The position numbers were made by a program, and so were the translations under genes. Positions 9,190 to 17,788 of a stretch of DNA of 47,079 nucleotides are shown here, piece after piece. Within the stretch, counting starts at the first letter, position 1. Every line of letters begins with the position of its first letter. This stretch comes from Microbacterium testaceum (lineage in GTDB: Bacteria > Actinomycetota > Actinomycetes > Actinomycetales > Microbacteriaceae). The stretch lies in contig NZ_LDRU01000014.1 of NCBI RefSeq assembly GCF_001476285.1, forward strand, positions 1 to 47,079. Direction: 5' to 3'. Under the pieces are notes generated by a model. It worked only from the letters and a program-made list of their open reading frames with translations, was not told where the DNA came from and did not search any database.

Positions 9190-10625
9190 GCTCTGGCCTT
9201 GGTCGACGCGCCCTCGGCGGCGCCGGCGCGACACTGCTGTGGCAGGGGGTTCGACTCGGACTGCTCGCCGTCTCGATCGTCGTCCTGGCGCGCCTTCTCG
9301 ACCCGCAGGACTACGGGTACCTGGCGATGGTCACCGCCGTGATCGGTCTCGGCGAGCTCCTGCGCGACATGGGTCTGTCGATGGCGGCCGTCCAGGCGAA
9401 GACCCTCTCCGCTTCGGAGAAGAGCAATCTCTTCTGGCTCAACAGCGCGATTGGACTCGTCCTCGCCCTCGTCGTCTTCGCAAGCTCGTGGGGCATCGCC
9501 CTCATCTACGACGAGTCGGCACTCGTATCGATCACGCAGATGCTGTCGGTCACCTTCCTGCTCAACGGCGTCGCGGCGCAGTACAAGGCGCAGATCAACC
9601 GCGACATGCGGTTCATGACGCTGGGCCTGACCGAAGCGCTCCCCCAGGCGATCGCACTCGTCCTGGCCATCATGCTGGCGGTAAACGGTTTCGGGTACTG
9701 GGCTCTCGTGGCGCAGGCTCTGGCGGTAGCCCTGCTGGCACTCGTCCTGGACATGATGCTGGCTCGTTGGCATCCGTCCCTGCCGTCACGCACAACCTCG
9801 ATTCGACGCTTCCTCCGCTTCGGTGGCGCACTCGCGGGGACCCAGGGCATCGCGTACGCCGCGAAGAACATCGATACGGTCGCCCTCGGCGTCCTCTTCG
9901 GGTCCAACGTCGTCGGCCTGTACAGCCGTGCCTTCCAGCTCGTCGTCCTGCCGCTGAATCAGCTCACCGCACCTCTCTCCCGTGTCGCGGTGCCGGTGCT
10001 CTCGCGGATCCAGGACGACCGCGCCCGGTTCATCGAGTACATCCGCACGGGTCAGCACTTCACGGTCACCCTCGCCAGCGTCTTCTACGCGGCCCTCGTC
10101 GGCTTCGCGGAGCCGATCGTGCTGCTGGTCCTCGGCGAACGATGGCTGGCCGTCGCTCCGATCCTCCAGGCCCTCGCCCTGGTGGGGGTGTTCCGGGCTC
10201 TCGGCCAGGTGCCCTACTGGATCTTCGTCTCGCTCGGGCTCACCGGCAAGCAGCTGAAGATCTACCTGGTCACGCAGCCGATCGTCGTCGTCTCGATCCT
10301 CGCGGGCGCCCCGTGGGGGCCCGTCGGCGTCGGTATCGGCGGTTCCGTCGGATACTTCCTGTTCTGGATCATCCAGATGTGGTGGGCGGGGCGGACATCG
10401 GGACTGCCCGCCTGGTCGCTCACCCGGTCGGGACTGCTCACCGCGCTGCTCTCGGGTGTCCCCGTCGCCGCGGCCGGTTACATCAGCACCGTCGTCTTCT
10501 CCGGGCCCGCGGCGCTGGCCATCGGCGTCACCGCGGCCGCAGCGTGGGTCGCCGGCATCAACCTCCTGATCCCGGCCAACCGGAACCGCCTGCGCACGAT
10601 CAAGGCGCTGGTGCGCAAGCGCTGA
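9186..10625 (+). CDS. Wzx-like polysaccharide flippase (MOP superfamily)
   Basis: 479 residues with about twelve to fourteen hydrophobic helices. The N-terminal A-R-L-L-D-P-Q-D-Y-G-Y-L-A-M pattern is the signature of the polysaccharide_synt group of MOP exporters, as is the amphipathic region near S-R-A-F-Q-L. It would flip the lipid-linked repeat unit outward for the Wzy-like polymerase. The start is the TTG at 9186, overlapping the upstream TGA: no ATG or GTG in frame precedes the first conserved helix, and the resulting length matches the family. No clear ribosome binding site is present, so translation probably depends on coupling. Last gene of the rightward operon; it ends 26 bp before a convergent GT2. 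Confidence 0.88.
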   Translation: MSSGLGRRALGGAGATLLWQGVRLGLLAVSIVVLARLLDPQDYGYLAMVTAVIGLGELLRDMGLSMAAVQAKTLSASEKSNLFWLNSAIGLVLALVVFASSWGIALIYDESALVSITQMLSVTFLLNGVAAQYKAQINRDMRFMTLGLTEALPQAIALVLAIMLAVNGFGYWALVAQALAVALLALVLDMMLARWHPSLPSRTTSIRRFLRFGGALAGTQGIAYAAKNIDTVALGVLFGSNVVGLYSRAFQLVVLPLNQLTAPLSRVAVPVLSRIQDDRARFIEYIRTGQHFTVTLASVFYAALVGFAEPIVLLVLGERWLAVAPILQALALVGVFRALGQVPYWIFVSLGLTGKQLKIYLVTQPIVVVSILAGAPWGPVGVGIGGSVGYFLFWIIQMWWAGRTSGLPAWSLTRSGLLTALLSGVPVAAAGYISTVVFSGPAALAIGVTAAAAWVAGINLLIPANRNRLRTIKALVRKR

Positions 10626-10651
10626 CGCCTCGACCGGGAGGAGAACCGCCG

Positions 10652-11560
10652 TCAGGATGTCGGTCGCTGGTACTCCTGCACGTGGCGTCCGCTCACGGCA
10701 CCGATCCAGCCGAGACCCCGGGTGATCTGCGCGGTGTCGCGCAGTCGCAGCCCTTTCCCGGTCGCGAGGGCCACGGCTGTCTTCGCCGTTCCCACGAGGA
10801 TGTGACCGACGGCGCGCACCGCGAGCTTCCACGCGGGTGTCGAGCGGAGCATCAGGCGCCCGGAGACGTTGTTGATGCGGATGTAGCGGCGCATGATCCA
10901 TCGGAAGCGCAACCGGTCGGGTGGAACGAGTTCGGTCACCTCGGCGGACGGCGCCCAAGCGACCTTCGCGCCGGACGAGGCGATGAGCCGGGTGAAGAAG
11001 TCGGTGTCACTCCCTCCCGTGGCGGAGAAGCTCTCGTCGAAACGCGGCGATCCCGCACGCCGGTAGGCATCGAGCGAAAGCAGGGTGTTGTTCGTGGCGG
11101 GAGTGCGCGACGTCAGTCCCTCCGCCTCCGGTGAGCGCTGGATGTATCCTCCGCGCTCGATCCAGCGGGGCGCTTGCGGCGGGAAGATCGTGCGGACCGG
11201 TCCGCAGACGATCTCCGCCCCGTACCGGTCCGCCACCTCGAACAGGGAGCTCATCCACCCCGCGGGGACGACCTCGTCGTCATCGACGAAGACGATGTGC
11301 GTGGCATCCGGCGGCAAGTGGTCCAGGCTCGCGTTGCGAGCGGCCGCGATCCCCGGCTTCTCCTCGATGACGTAGTCGACGTTCAGGCGACTTGCCCGCG
11401 CGACATTGCCCGCTGATCCGCTCGCGTCGTTGTCGACGACGATGACCCGCAGATCGTGAGCACCTTCCAGGGCCTCGATCGACGTCAACAGGGCCTCGAG
11501 GTCGTCGGGCCGCTTGTAGCTGGCGATCGCGACGGCGATACGGATCGGGGGGACGGACAC
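10652..11560 (-). CDS. Glycosyltransferase family 2
   Basis: 302 residues. It opens R-I-A-V-A-I-A-S-Y-K-R-P-D-D-L, followed by V-I-V-V-D-N-D-A-S, the donor-site P-G-I-A-A-A-R-N and the acidic I-V-F-V-D-D-D-E (metal-binding Asp cluster). G-G-S-D-T-D-F-F near residue 180 is the acceptor-side acidic motif. The C-terminal 90 residues contain basic segments and a hydrophobic stretch suggesting membrane attachment. It lies 46 bp downstream of the DUF1972-type GT4 on the same strand and converges with the flippase gene; a weak TGACG/CGTCA dyad in the 26-bp gap is too short to call a terminator. Donor sugar is not predictable. Confidence 0.86.
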   Translation of the reverse strand: MSVPPIRIAVAIASYKRPDDLEALLTSIEALEGAHDLRVIVVDNDASGSAGNVARASRLNVDYVIEEKPGIAAARNASLDHLPPDATHIVFVDDDEVVPAGWMSSLFEVADRYGAEIVCGPVRTIFPPQAPRWIERGGYIQRSPEAEGLTSRTPATNNTLLSLDAYRRAGSPRFDESFSATGGSDTDFFTRLIASSGAKVAWAPSAEVTELVPPDRLRFRWIMRRYIRINNVSGRLMLRSTPAWKLAVRAVGHILVGTAKTAVALATGKGLRLRDTAQITRGLGWIGAVSGRHVQEYQRPTS

Positions 11561-11606
11561 GTCTACTCCTCGGGCGGTCGGGTTCGGCGCAGAGACCGGG
11601 GCGGGG

Positions 11607-12707
11607 TCAGGCCACGCTCAGTCGACGAAGCGCGTCGAGGTAGGCGCCGTTGACGCCCTGCCAGGTATAGGACTCACCCGCGCGACGTGCCGCCTGCGTC
11701 GACGCCGCCTGCTGCTGCTCCGGTTCGGCCATGAGCGCGCAGACCGCCTCGGCGATGGATGCCGCGTTCGGTTCGCAGAAGTGGGCGCCGTTGCCGAGCA
11801 CCTCGCGGTTGTAGACCGTCGCCCGGGCCACGATCGGGGTGCCGGTCGCCATCGCCTGCACGAGGGTCGGGTTGGTGCCGCCCACACTGTGCCCGTGGAA
11901 GTAGACACCCGCGTGCTGCCAGAGAGCCAGGAGACGTGCGTCGTCGCTTATGTGGCCCAGGGCGTGGACGTTCGGGTTGCGTTCCGCGAGGAGACGCGCC
12001 TGCTCGTCGAGAGGACCGCCGTAGCCGGATGATCCCACGATCACGACCGGGTACTTCTCGGCGATCACCTCGGCGGCGTCGAGGAACTCGGGGATCGTGT
12101 TCTCCGGGACGAACCGGGCCACCGCGAGCACGTATCCGCGATGCGTCAGCCCCGGCTCGACGGGCAGGTCGGGCGGAACGTCTCCGCCGTAGGGGATGAA
12201 CACGCCCTCACGCCGGAACTCCGTGTTCCAGCGCCGTTCGATCTCTCGCGAGTCGAAGACCAGGTCGTCGGCGAACCAGGCCGTCATGCGCGCGCCCGTC
12301 TTGAAGATGAACTTCGCGAGACGGCCCCACTTCGCGCGGTCCCACTCGATGCCGTCCACGTTCACGAGGGTCTTGATACCGCGCGCCTTGAGCAGGGGAA
12401 GGAAGAAGCCGTTCGCGACGTTCATGACCAGGGCCACGTCGGGCTTCGTCCGTGCGGCGTGGATGCTCGCCGTGAGCCCATACGACAGAGTGCTGAGCGA
12501 CTTGCTCTCGATACCGCGGGTGACCTCGGTCCGGACCCGCGCGTCGCGCTCCGGGTCGTCGGTTTTCGTCGAACCGGAACGACCGTAGACGGTCACGTCC
12601 CATCCCTCGCCCGCGAGGAACGGAGCCAGCTTCCGCACCGCCGTCTCGAAACCGCCGTAGTAGCTCGGATAGCCACGCGTCCCGATGATTGCGACTGATG
12701 AAGCCAT
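11607..12707 (-). CDS. GT4 glycosyltransferase with DUF1972 N-terminal domain (rhamnosyltransferase-like)
   Basis: 366 residues. The N-terminal A-I-I-G-T-R-G-Y-P-S-Y-Y-G-G-F-E-T is diagnostic of DUF1972, found in enzymes such as Cps2F/WchF that often add the second sugar (commonly beta-1,4-rhamnose) to the lipid-linked repeat. N-V-D-G-I-E-W (residues 116-122) and H-S-V-G-G-T-N-P (273-280) are also typical. At the position where classical GT4 enzymes have the second Glu of E-x7-E there is Gln284 (L-V-Q-A-M); as far as I recall this position varies in the subfamily, so activity is still expected. N-R-E-V-L-G follows at 300-305. The gene is separated by 155 bp from the DUF4012 gene upstream and probably shares its transcript or has its own promoter there. 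Confidence 0.87.
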   Translation of the reverse strand: MASSVAIIGTRGYPSYYGGFETAVRKLAPFLAGEGWDVTVYGRSGSTKTDDPERDARVRTEVTRGIESKSLSTLSYGLTASIHAARTKPDVALVMNVANGFFLPLLKARGIKTLVNVDGIEWDRAKWGRLAKFIFKTGARMTAWFADDLVFDSREIERRWNTEFRREGVFIPYGGDVPPDLPVEPGLTHRGYVLAVARFVPENTIPEFLDAAEVIAEKYPVVIVGSSGYGGPLDEQARLLAERNPNVHALGHISDDARLLALWQHAGVYFHGHSVGGTNPTLVQAMATGTPIVARATVYNREVLGNGAHFCEPNAASIAEAVCALMAEPEQQQAASTQAARRAGESYTWQGVNGAYLDALRRLSVA

Positions 12708-12862
12708 AGGCGTGCGCGCTCCCGCTCGTCTGAAAGGATCTTCTTCCGATATCGGAAAGGTCCATTCAGCCTATCGCTAGGAATCCGGACTAGCGGGCAT
12801 CGCTCGGGCGAGGCGCGACATTGTTCCGGAGAGAGAATCGCCCTCCGTAACAACCGCCGGTT

Positions 12863-14740
12863 TCATTCCGGAAAACCCGCGAGGAAGGCATCGCATGAGG
12901 CGTCGATCGAGACGGAAGTGTCATTCGCCGTCGGGGTGTGACGCAGGTCGAGCGGTCCCAGCGGCCCCGACGGGAGCTGCACCGTGTAGGACACTGTGCG
13001 ATTCTCGTCCTGGCCGAGCGTCACCATGCGGCTCTCCCCGATGTTGTTGTTCTCGACCCCGCTGCGGGAAAGCGAAGTAATGTCGCCGTCGCCGGGGTCC
13101 ATCGCCGTGATCGTCGCCCCCGGAGGGGCGAAGAAGAGCGTGTTCAGCATCATCGTGGTCTTCGGGAGTCCGTAATCGCTGTTGCGGAAACCGAGAGTGT
13201 ACGCATTCGTGATGTCGTCCGTGATGCCGTTGTGCATGTTCATCGACACATTCACCGTGCGATCGGCCGCATTGCACGTGGCCGACACCGCGGTGGTCAA
13301 GTGGTACTCCAGCTTGCCGATCGAGAAATCGTTCAGGTAGATCCCCACCTGCGTCGACGCCGCATTGTCCGACCGCAGACCACCGTCGAGCCCCACCTCG
13401 GTCACGAGGGCCTGAGCCTGCTCGTCGGTGAACCACAGATTGATGCGCTGCTCCTGAGCGCTGCGCGTGAGCTGGTCGAACATCGCGATCGGGTTCCATT
13501 GGCCACCGGCAAGGCGGGAGAACACGGTCGAGGACACCGTGGCGAAGAACTCGTCCGACGAGCGACCGTTGTCGCCGGCGTCGCCGAAGCGCTGGTACGC
13601 GTCGCTCAACAGCAGCTTGACGGCGTTCTCGGAGGTGATCTGCTCTCCCGACGGGAGATCCACCGGCCCGAGGACCTCGAGCATGTGCGCGAGCACCACC
13701 GGGTCGATAGACATGACCCCGTCAAACTGCGAGCCGTCGGTGCGGTTCCAGAGCGATTCGAACAGGCGCGCGGTCGTGGGGAAGTCCGGGGTGAAGGTGT
13801 AGTCCTGCGAGTAGCGCGTGAACGTGTCCGGGTAGAGGGCCAGGGTGCTCTCGGGCAGGTCGAGTACCGAGCGACCCGCCTGACCTGCGGCGTAGAACGC
13901 CATCGAATCGGACTGCTCCTTGAGCTCGATACGGCCGTTGTCCACGACCATGACGCTCGACGCGGCCGGGTTGCCGCCCGTCGCGCGGATCTCGGCGTTG
14001 TTCTGGAACACGACCAGGTAGGTCTTCGGGCCGTCCCCACCGGCGGCCGCGAGCAAGGAGGGGAGGTACTTCTGGACGAGGGTCAGCGAGGGAGCCGCCT
14101 GGTCGACGATCTGCGCGACCTGGTCGAGCGGCTCGGTGACGATGGGGAGCAGGTTTGTCCGGTCGATGCCGTCCGTGACGACCTTGGCATCCGTGAAGGC
14201 GCTCGTGATCTCGGGAAGAGCGCCCTCCGCTTGGCGGAAGGGCTCGAGGTTGATCCCCCCGCCCTCGACGGCGAGCGAGGAGAAGTCGGATGCCGAGAGG
14301 AGGGCAACCGTCGGGGGCAGAGCCCGACCGGTCAGCTCCCGCGTCATCGCGGTGAGCTCCTGCACCGCCTGGGTGTTGTCCTTGACGAGGGGGACCGAGG
14401 AGGCGAGATCCCACAGCGGCCCCGCCGAACCGGCATCCGCTCGTTCGGTCATCTGGAGCACTTCGCCCGAGACCTGATTGAGCCCGTCGATGTCGCGATT
14501 GGCCACGATCTGGGGGACGAAGGACAGTTTCGTCTGCGCGCCCAGCAGATCGGTACGCACGACACCCGCCTGCTGCATGAACGCCAGCGCCACGACGCCG
14601 ACCGCGCAGGCGGCGAATCCGAGGACGCCCAACGTCCATCCGACGATCGCGCCGGCGACCCTCCCTCGACCGGACGTGCCCGGCTCCACGGATTCCCGAC
14701 GTCGGCCGCGACGCGTGTCATCCTCGGGCGCTGCCGTCAT
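12863..14740 (-). CDS. DUF4012 membrane-anchored extracellular protein (paralogue 1)
   Basis: 625 residues: a basic cytoplasmic tail of about 28 residues, one transmembrane helix at about 30-55, then a large extracellular part. Y-L-V-V-F-Q-N-N-A-E-I-R-A-T-G-G is the defining DUF4012 motif. D-G-V-M-S-I-D-P-V-V-L and the region after T-S-E-N-A-V-K-L-L-L are also family features. The only two Cys outside the membrane helix are C489 and C616, suggesting a disulfide. The family has no proven function; in Actinobacteria it clusters with cell-surface polysaccharide genes. Its ATG overlaps the stop of the motif-array protein upstream (ATGA), so the two form a transcription and translation unit divergent from the Wzc-type kinase. 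A second DUF4012 lies at 27509-29281. Confidence 0.88.
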   Translation of the reverse strand: MTAAPEDDTRRGRRRESVEPGTSGRGRVAGAIVGWTLGVLGFAACAVGVVALAFMQQAGVVRTDLLGAQTKLSFVPQIVANRDIDGLNQVSGEVLQMTERADAGSAGPLWDLASSVPLVKDNTQAVQELTAMTRELTGRALPPTVALLSASDFSSLAVEGGGINLEPFRQAEGALPEITSAFTDAKVVTDGIDRTNLLPIVTEPLDQVAQIVDQAAPSLTLVQKYLPSLLAAAGGDGPKTYLVVFQNNAEIRATGGNPAASSVMVVDNGRIELKEQSDSMAFYAAGQAGRSVLDLPESTLALYPDTFTRYSQDYTFTPDFPTTARLFESLWNRTDGSQFDGVMSIDPVVLAHMLEVLGPVDLPSGEQITSENAVKLLLSDAYQRFGDAGDNGRSSDEFFATVSSTVFSRLAGGQWNPIAMFDQLTRSAQEQRINLWFTDEQAQALVTEVGLDGGLRSDNAASTQVGIYLNDFSIGKLEYHLTTAVSATCNAADRTVNVSMNMHNGITDDITNAYTLGFRNSDYGLPKTTMMLNTLFFAPPGATITAMDPGDGDITSLSRSGVENNNIGESRMVTLGQDENRTVSYTVQLPSGPLGPLDLRHTPTANDTSVSIDASCDAFLAGFPE

Positions 14741-16200
14741 GCGCTACCACCTTCGATCGGAGTGGTCGGGTCGGGGTTGGGAATGGACGGCTCCGTCGGT
14801 TCCGGGTCCGGGGTCGGCTCGGGCTGCGTGGGCTCCGGCGACGGCTCGGGGTCCGGCGAGGGAGCAGGCTGAGACGGCTCCGGCGAGGGGGTGCCCGGGT
14901 CGGAGGAGTCCGAGTCGGGGTCGCGGCCGTTGTCGGTACCGCCGTTCGGGTTGCTCGGACGGTTCGGCGTGGCCTCCCGTTCCGCCTCCTCGAGGGCGAC
15001 GATGCGCGCGTTCTCGGCGCGCAGAGCGTCGACCGCCACGGCGTACGCCGGCATGTCGGAGAGGCCGTCGCCGCCCGCCTGCTGTGCGCTCACGATCCGT
15101 GCGGCAGCATCGGTGACCGCTGCACGGAAGGCGGATCCCGCCGAGTCGTTCGCGGCGACCAGCTTCGCCGCCTCGGACTGGATCGCCGCCCCCAGCGAGC
15201 CCAGCGCCGTGCGGTAATCGGACAGGGCCGTGACGACCGACGACCGTGCGTCGCGCGCCTCGGAGATCAGGGGCGGAAGCGTCTCGCGCGCCAGACGCAC
15301 GTCGTCGATCGCCTGCCCGACATCGTCGAGCGACTTCTCATCGATCGAGTCCCGCTGATACGCGGGAACCGAGACGGAGACCGCGGCCTGAGCCTTCTGC
15401 GCCAGGACGGCTCGCGCGTTCTCCGCCGCTGCCAGGGCGGCGCCGTCGACTCGCCCCTGGAGGGCGGCCAGCACAGGGGCGCTGGTCTCGGCGAGCGAGG
15501 CGGCCTCCGATGTCGATCCCGCGTAGAGGTCGACGGCGGTCTGGAGGACCTTGGTCTCGTTGGCGAGTTCGGCTTCGCGCTCACGCAGGCTGACCATGGC
15601 GTCGTCGGCGGGATTGGCCGTCGCGCGTAGGAACACCGCGAACGACGCGGTCCCGACCAGTGCCACCACCGCGATCGCCGCGACCGCGACGCTGAGGTAG
15701 TTGACGGGGCCCGCTTTACGCCGCCCGCCGAAGAGGGGGCGCTTCCCGGCCTGTGCCAGGTCGGGCGCGCGCCAACCGGCGTCGTCGAGCTTCTCCGCGG
15801 ACCGCGAGCCGACCATCGCCGACAGGTCCGCCGCCGACGACGACGCGACGGCGCGCTCGGCACCGCCGACGAGCGCGGTCAGGTCGGAGGACGAGGACGA
15901 CGGGGTGCCGTCATCGGGTCGCGCGCCCACGAGTGCCGCCAGATCGGAGGACGCGGTCGCGGATCGCGGACGCGGCGGACCCGCGAGTCGAGAGAGGTCG
16001 CCGGCCGACGTCGCCGAGACAGCGGTCGATGCACCCACCAAGTCACGAAGGCCGGCCGAAGACGTGGGCGCGGACGATCCCACGGGACCGGCTCCCACGA
16101 GAGCCCGCAACGCCGCAGAACTCTTCGACGAACCCTGATTCTCGCTTTCCGTGCTTTCGCGTTCCTCGGTCGGCCCGAACAGCGTTCGCAGATCGTTCAT
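14737..16200 (-). CDS. Single-pass membrane protein with N-terminal L-x-x-L-V-G motif array and Pro/Glu-rich tail, function unknown
   Basis: 487 residues, not recognised as a named family. Residues 1-165 are low-complexity, rich in Ser and Ala, and carry seven copies of a short motif of consensus [S/A]-[D/A/G]-L-x-x-L-V-G. Residues 167-190 are one transmembrane helix preceded by a basic stretch (G-G-R-R-K), so the array should face the cytoplasm. Residues 200-420 are Ala-rich and helical with coiled-coil character (for example S-L-R-E-R-E-A-E-L-A-N-E). Residues 430-487 are a P-E-P-T/D-P-E-P-rich tail of the type that spans cell wall. The start has a clear AGGAGA site. It is translationally coupled to DUF4012 and divergent from the Wzc-type kinase. 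A scaffold linking cytoplasmic polymerisation control to the wall is an inference. Confidence 0.8.
   Translation of the reverse strand: MNDLRTLFGPTEERESTESENQGSSKSSAALRALVGAGPVGSSAPTSSAGLRDLVGASTAVSATSAGDLSRLAGPPRPRSATASSDLAALVGARPDDGTPSSSSSDLTALVGGAERAVASSSAADLSAMVGSRSAEKLDDAGWRAPDLAQAGKRPLFGGRRKAGPVNYLSVAVAAIAVVALVGTASFAVFLRATANPADDAMVSLREREAELANETKVLQTAVDLYAGSTSEAASLAETSAPVLAALQGRVDGAALAAAENARAVLAQKAQAAVSVSVPAYQRDSIDEKSLDDVGQAIDDVRLARETLPPLISEARDARSSVVTALSDYRTALGSLGAAIQSEAAKLVAANDSAGSAFRAAVTDAAARIVSAQQAGGDGLSDMPAYAVAVDALRAENARIVALEEAEREATPNRPSNPNGGTDNGRDPDSDSSDPGTPSPEPSQPAPSPDPEPSPEPTQPEPTPDPEPTEPSIPNPDPTTPIEGGSA
15808..16191 (-). repeat. Sevenfold degenerate L-x-x-L-V-G peptide-motif array within the 14737-16200 gene
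   Basis: Copies, by residue of the coding sequence: L4-R-T-L-F-G, L31-R-A-L-V-G, L51-R-D-L-V-G, L69-S-R-L-A-G, L87-A-A-L-V-G, L107-T-A-L-V-G and L126-S-A-M-V-G. First-Leu spacings are 27, 20, 18, 18, 20 and 19. Linkers are Ser/Ala/Pro-rich and unrelated in sequence, so this is a conserved-motif array and not a recent DNA tandem duplication. The first copy is at the extreme N-terminus. Confidence 0.85.
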
Positions 16201-16202
16201 GG

Positions 16203-16230
16203 CGTCTCCTCGGCGCCATTTCCGGCGCCG
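16203..16230 (-). promoter_or_regulatory. Hairpin abutting the Shine-Dalgarno of the motif-array gene
   Basis: On the minus strand CGGCGCC (16230-16224), a 6-nt loop GGAAAT and GGCGCCG (16217-16211) form a perfect 7-bp stem. The ribosome binding site AGGAGA begins directly after it, 4 nt before the ATG. Such a stem could tune ribosome access; a regulatory role is inference. Confidence 0.45.
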
Positions 16231-16360
16231 TTCTTCGGATGTCGTAGGCTAGTCGAGGGGGCGCCGTGATGGCGCGGAGTGCCTCGGGAAAGAATAGCCC
16301 GAGAATCTGCGCGATCTCGCCGGGCACCCGCTCACCTTCTTACTGGCGAATGGACGAGGC

Positions 16361-17788
16361 TTGGAACTGCGCGATTATCTCCGGATCCTTCACCGCAATT
16401 GGATCCTCATCCTTGCGATGACGATTCTCGGCGGAGCAGGAGCCTTCGGGTACTCGCTGCTCCAGACCCCGACCTATGAGGCGAGCAGTCAGCTCTATGT
16501 GTCCGTGCGTTCGGACAGCTCGGGGATCAGCGAATTGGCGCAGGGTACGAGCTTCGCGCGCCAGGCGGTGGTGAGCTTCGTCGACGTCGTCGACAGCGCC
16601 GTCGTCCTCGACCGGGTGATCGACGACCTCGATCTCGACACGACCGCACAGAAATTGGCCGGATCCATCTCGGCCTCGTCACCGCAGAATTCGGTCATCA
16701 TCACAATTCGCGCCACCGCGGCGGATGCGGATATGGCCGCGGCCATCGCCAATTCGGTGGGCACCAATTTCGCCGACGTCGTGGTGAACCGCCTCGAGAA
16801 GCCCGAAGGAGAGGCCGCCAGCCTCGTTCGCGTGGAGACCATCGCCCCGGCGCTCGTGCCGACCTCGCCCTCGTCGCCCCACACCCCCCTGAACGTCGCT
16901 CTCGGATTGATCGTCGGCTTGGCGGCCGGCCTCGGTATCGCCGTCCTCCGCTCTGTCCTGGACACCCGCATCCACTCGCTGCACGACATCGAGGCGGCCA
17001 CGGAAGCGCCGGTCCTCGGTGGTATCGCGCTGGATCCCGACGCGAAGAAGCGTCCTCTGATCGTTCACGCCGACCCGCGCAATCCCCGAGCCGAGTCGTT
17101 CCGAAGCCTGCGCACGAACCTGCAGTTCGTCGACGTCGACGGCGCCTCGCGCTCCTTCGTGGTCTCGAGCGCCGGCCCCGGCGAGGGAAAGTCCACGACG
17201 ACGGCCAACCTCGCCATCGCCCTCGCCGAGACGGGTGCCCGCGTCGTGCTCGTCGACGGCGACCTCCGCCTCCCCCGCGTGGCCGACTACATGGGTGTCG
17301 AAGGCGGCGTGGGTCTGACCGACGTCCTCATCGGCCGCGCCGAACTCGTCGACGTCCTCCAGCAGTGGGGAACGGGCAAGCTCTTTGTCCTGCCGTCGGG
17401 GCGGACGCCCCCCAACCCGTCCGAGCTGCTCGGCAGCCAGGCGATGCAGAGGACGCTCGCGGCGCTGTCGGATGCCTTCGACTATGTGCTCGTCGATGCT
17501 CCCCCGCTCCTTCTGGTCACCGACGCGGCGGTCATCTCGCGCTTCACGAGTGGCGTGCTCATGGTCGCCGCCTCCGGGACGACGAAGAAGCCTCAGCTGA
17601 CCGCCGCCGTCGAGAAGCTGCAGGCCATCGGCAGCCGCCTCTTCGGAGTGATCGTGACGATGCTGCCGTCCAAGGGCCCCGACAGCTACGGCTACGGCGC
17701 CTACTCGTACAGCGCACCTGAGGAGGCCACCTCCTCTCGCGGGGGCGGCGAGCGTCGTTCGCGGCGCGACCGGACGGACGAGAAGTGA
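16361..17788 (+). CDS. Wzc/CapB-type bacterial tyrosine kinase with fused chain-length (Wzz) domain
   Basis: 475 residues. The Wzz domain has two membrane helices at about 14-34 and 176-197 with an extracellular region between. The cytoplasmic BY-kinase domain has Walker A A-G-P-G-E-G-K-S (271-278), Walker A' V-L-V-D-G-D (296-301) and Walker B Y-V-L-V-D-A-P (375-381). The C-terminus carries the autophosphorylation tyrosine cluster Y443, Y445, Y448 and Y450. These enzymes set chain length and gate polymer export through cycles of phosphorylation and dephosphorylation. The start is the TTG at 16361, giving the family N-terminus M-E-L-R-D-Y; GGACGAGG just upstream may be the ribosome site, although close. 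Its stop overlaps the GTG of the phosphatase gene (GTGA), and it is divergent from the motif-array/DUF4012 pair. Confidence 0.92.
   Translation: MELRDYLRILHRNWILILAMTILGGAGAFGYSLLQTPTYEASSQLYVSVRSDSSGISELAQGTSFARQAVVSFVDVVDSAVVLDRVIDDLDLDTTAQKLAGSISASSPQNSVIITIRATAADADMAAAIANSVGTNFADVVVNRLEKPEGEAASLVRVETIAPALVPTSPSSPHTPLNVALGLIVGLAAGLGIAVLRSVLDTRIHSLHDIEAATEAPVLGGIALDPDAKKRPLIVHADPRNPRAESFRSLRTNLQFVDVDGASRSFVVSSAGPGEGKSTTTANLAIALAETGARVVLVDGDLRLPRVADYMGVEGGVGLTDVLIGRAELVDVLQQWGTGKLFVLPSGRTPPNPSELLGSQAMQRTLAALSDAFDYVLVDAPPLLLVTDAAVISRFTSGVLMVAASGTTKKPQLTAAVEKLQAIGSRLFGVIVTMLPSKGPDSYGYGAYSYSAPEEATSSRGGGERRSRRDRTDEK

Noticed and set aside
7132..9234. 700-codon minus-strand frame under the GT2 and pyruvyl transferase genes
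   Set aside because: The sense strand encodes recognisable families; the antisense product is Gly/Arg/Asp-rich without domains.
11607..12707. Loss of the second Glu of E-x7-E in the DUF1972 GT4 as a sign of inactivation
   Set aside because: As far as I recall, this subfamily varies at the position, and all other motifs (G-G-T-N-P, N-R-E-V-L-G) are intact.
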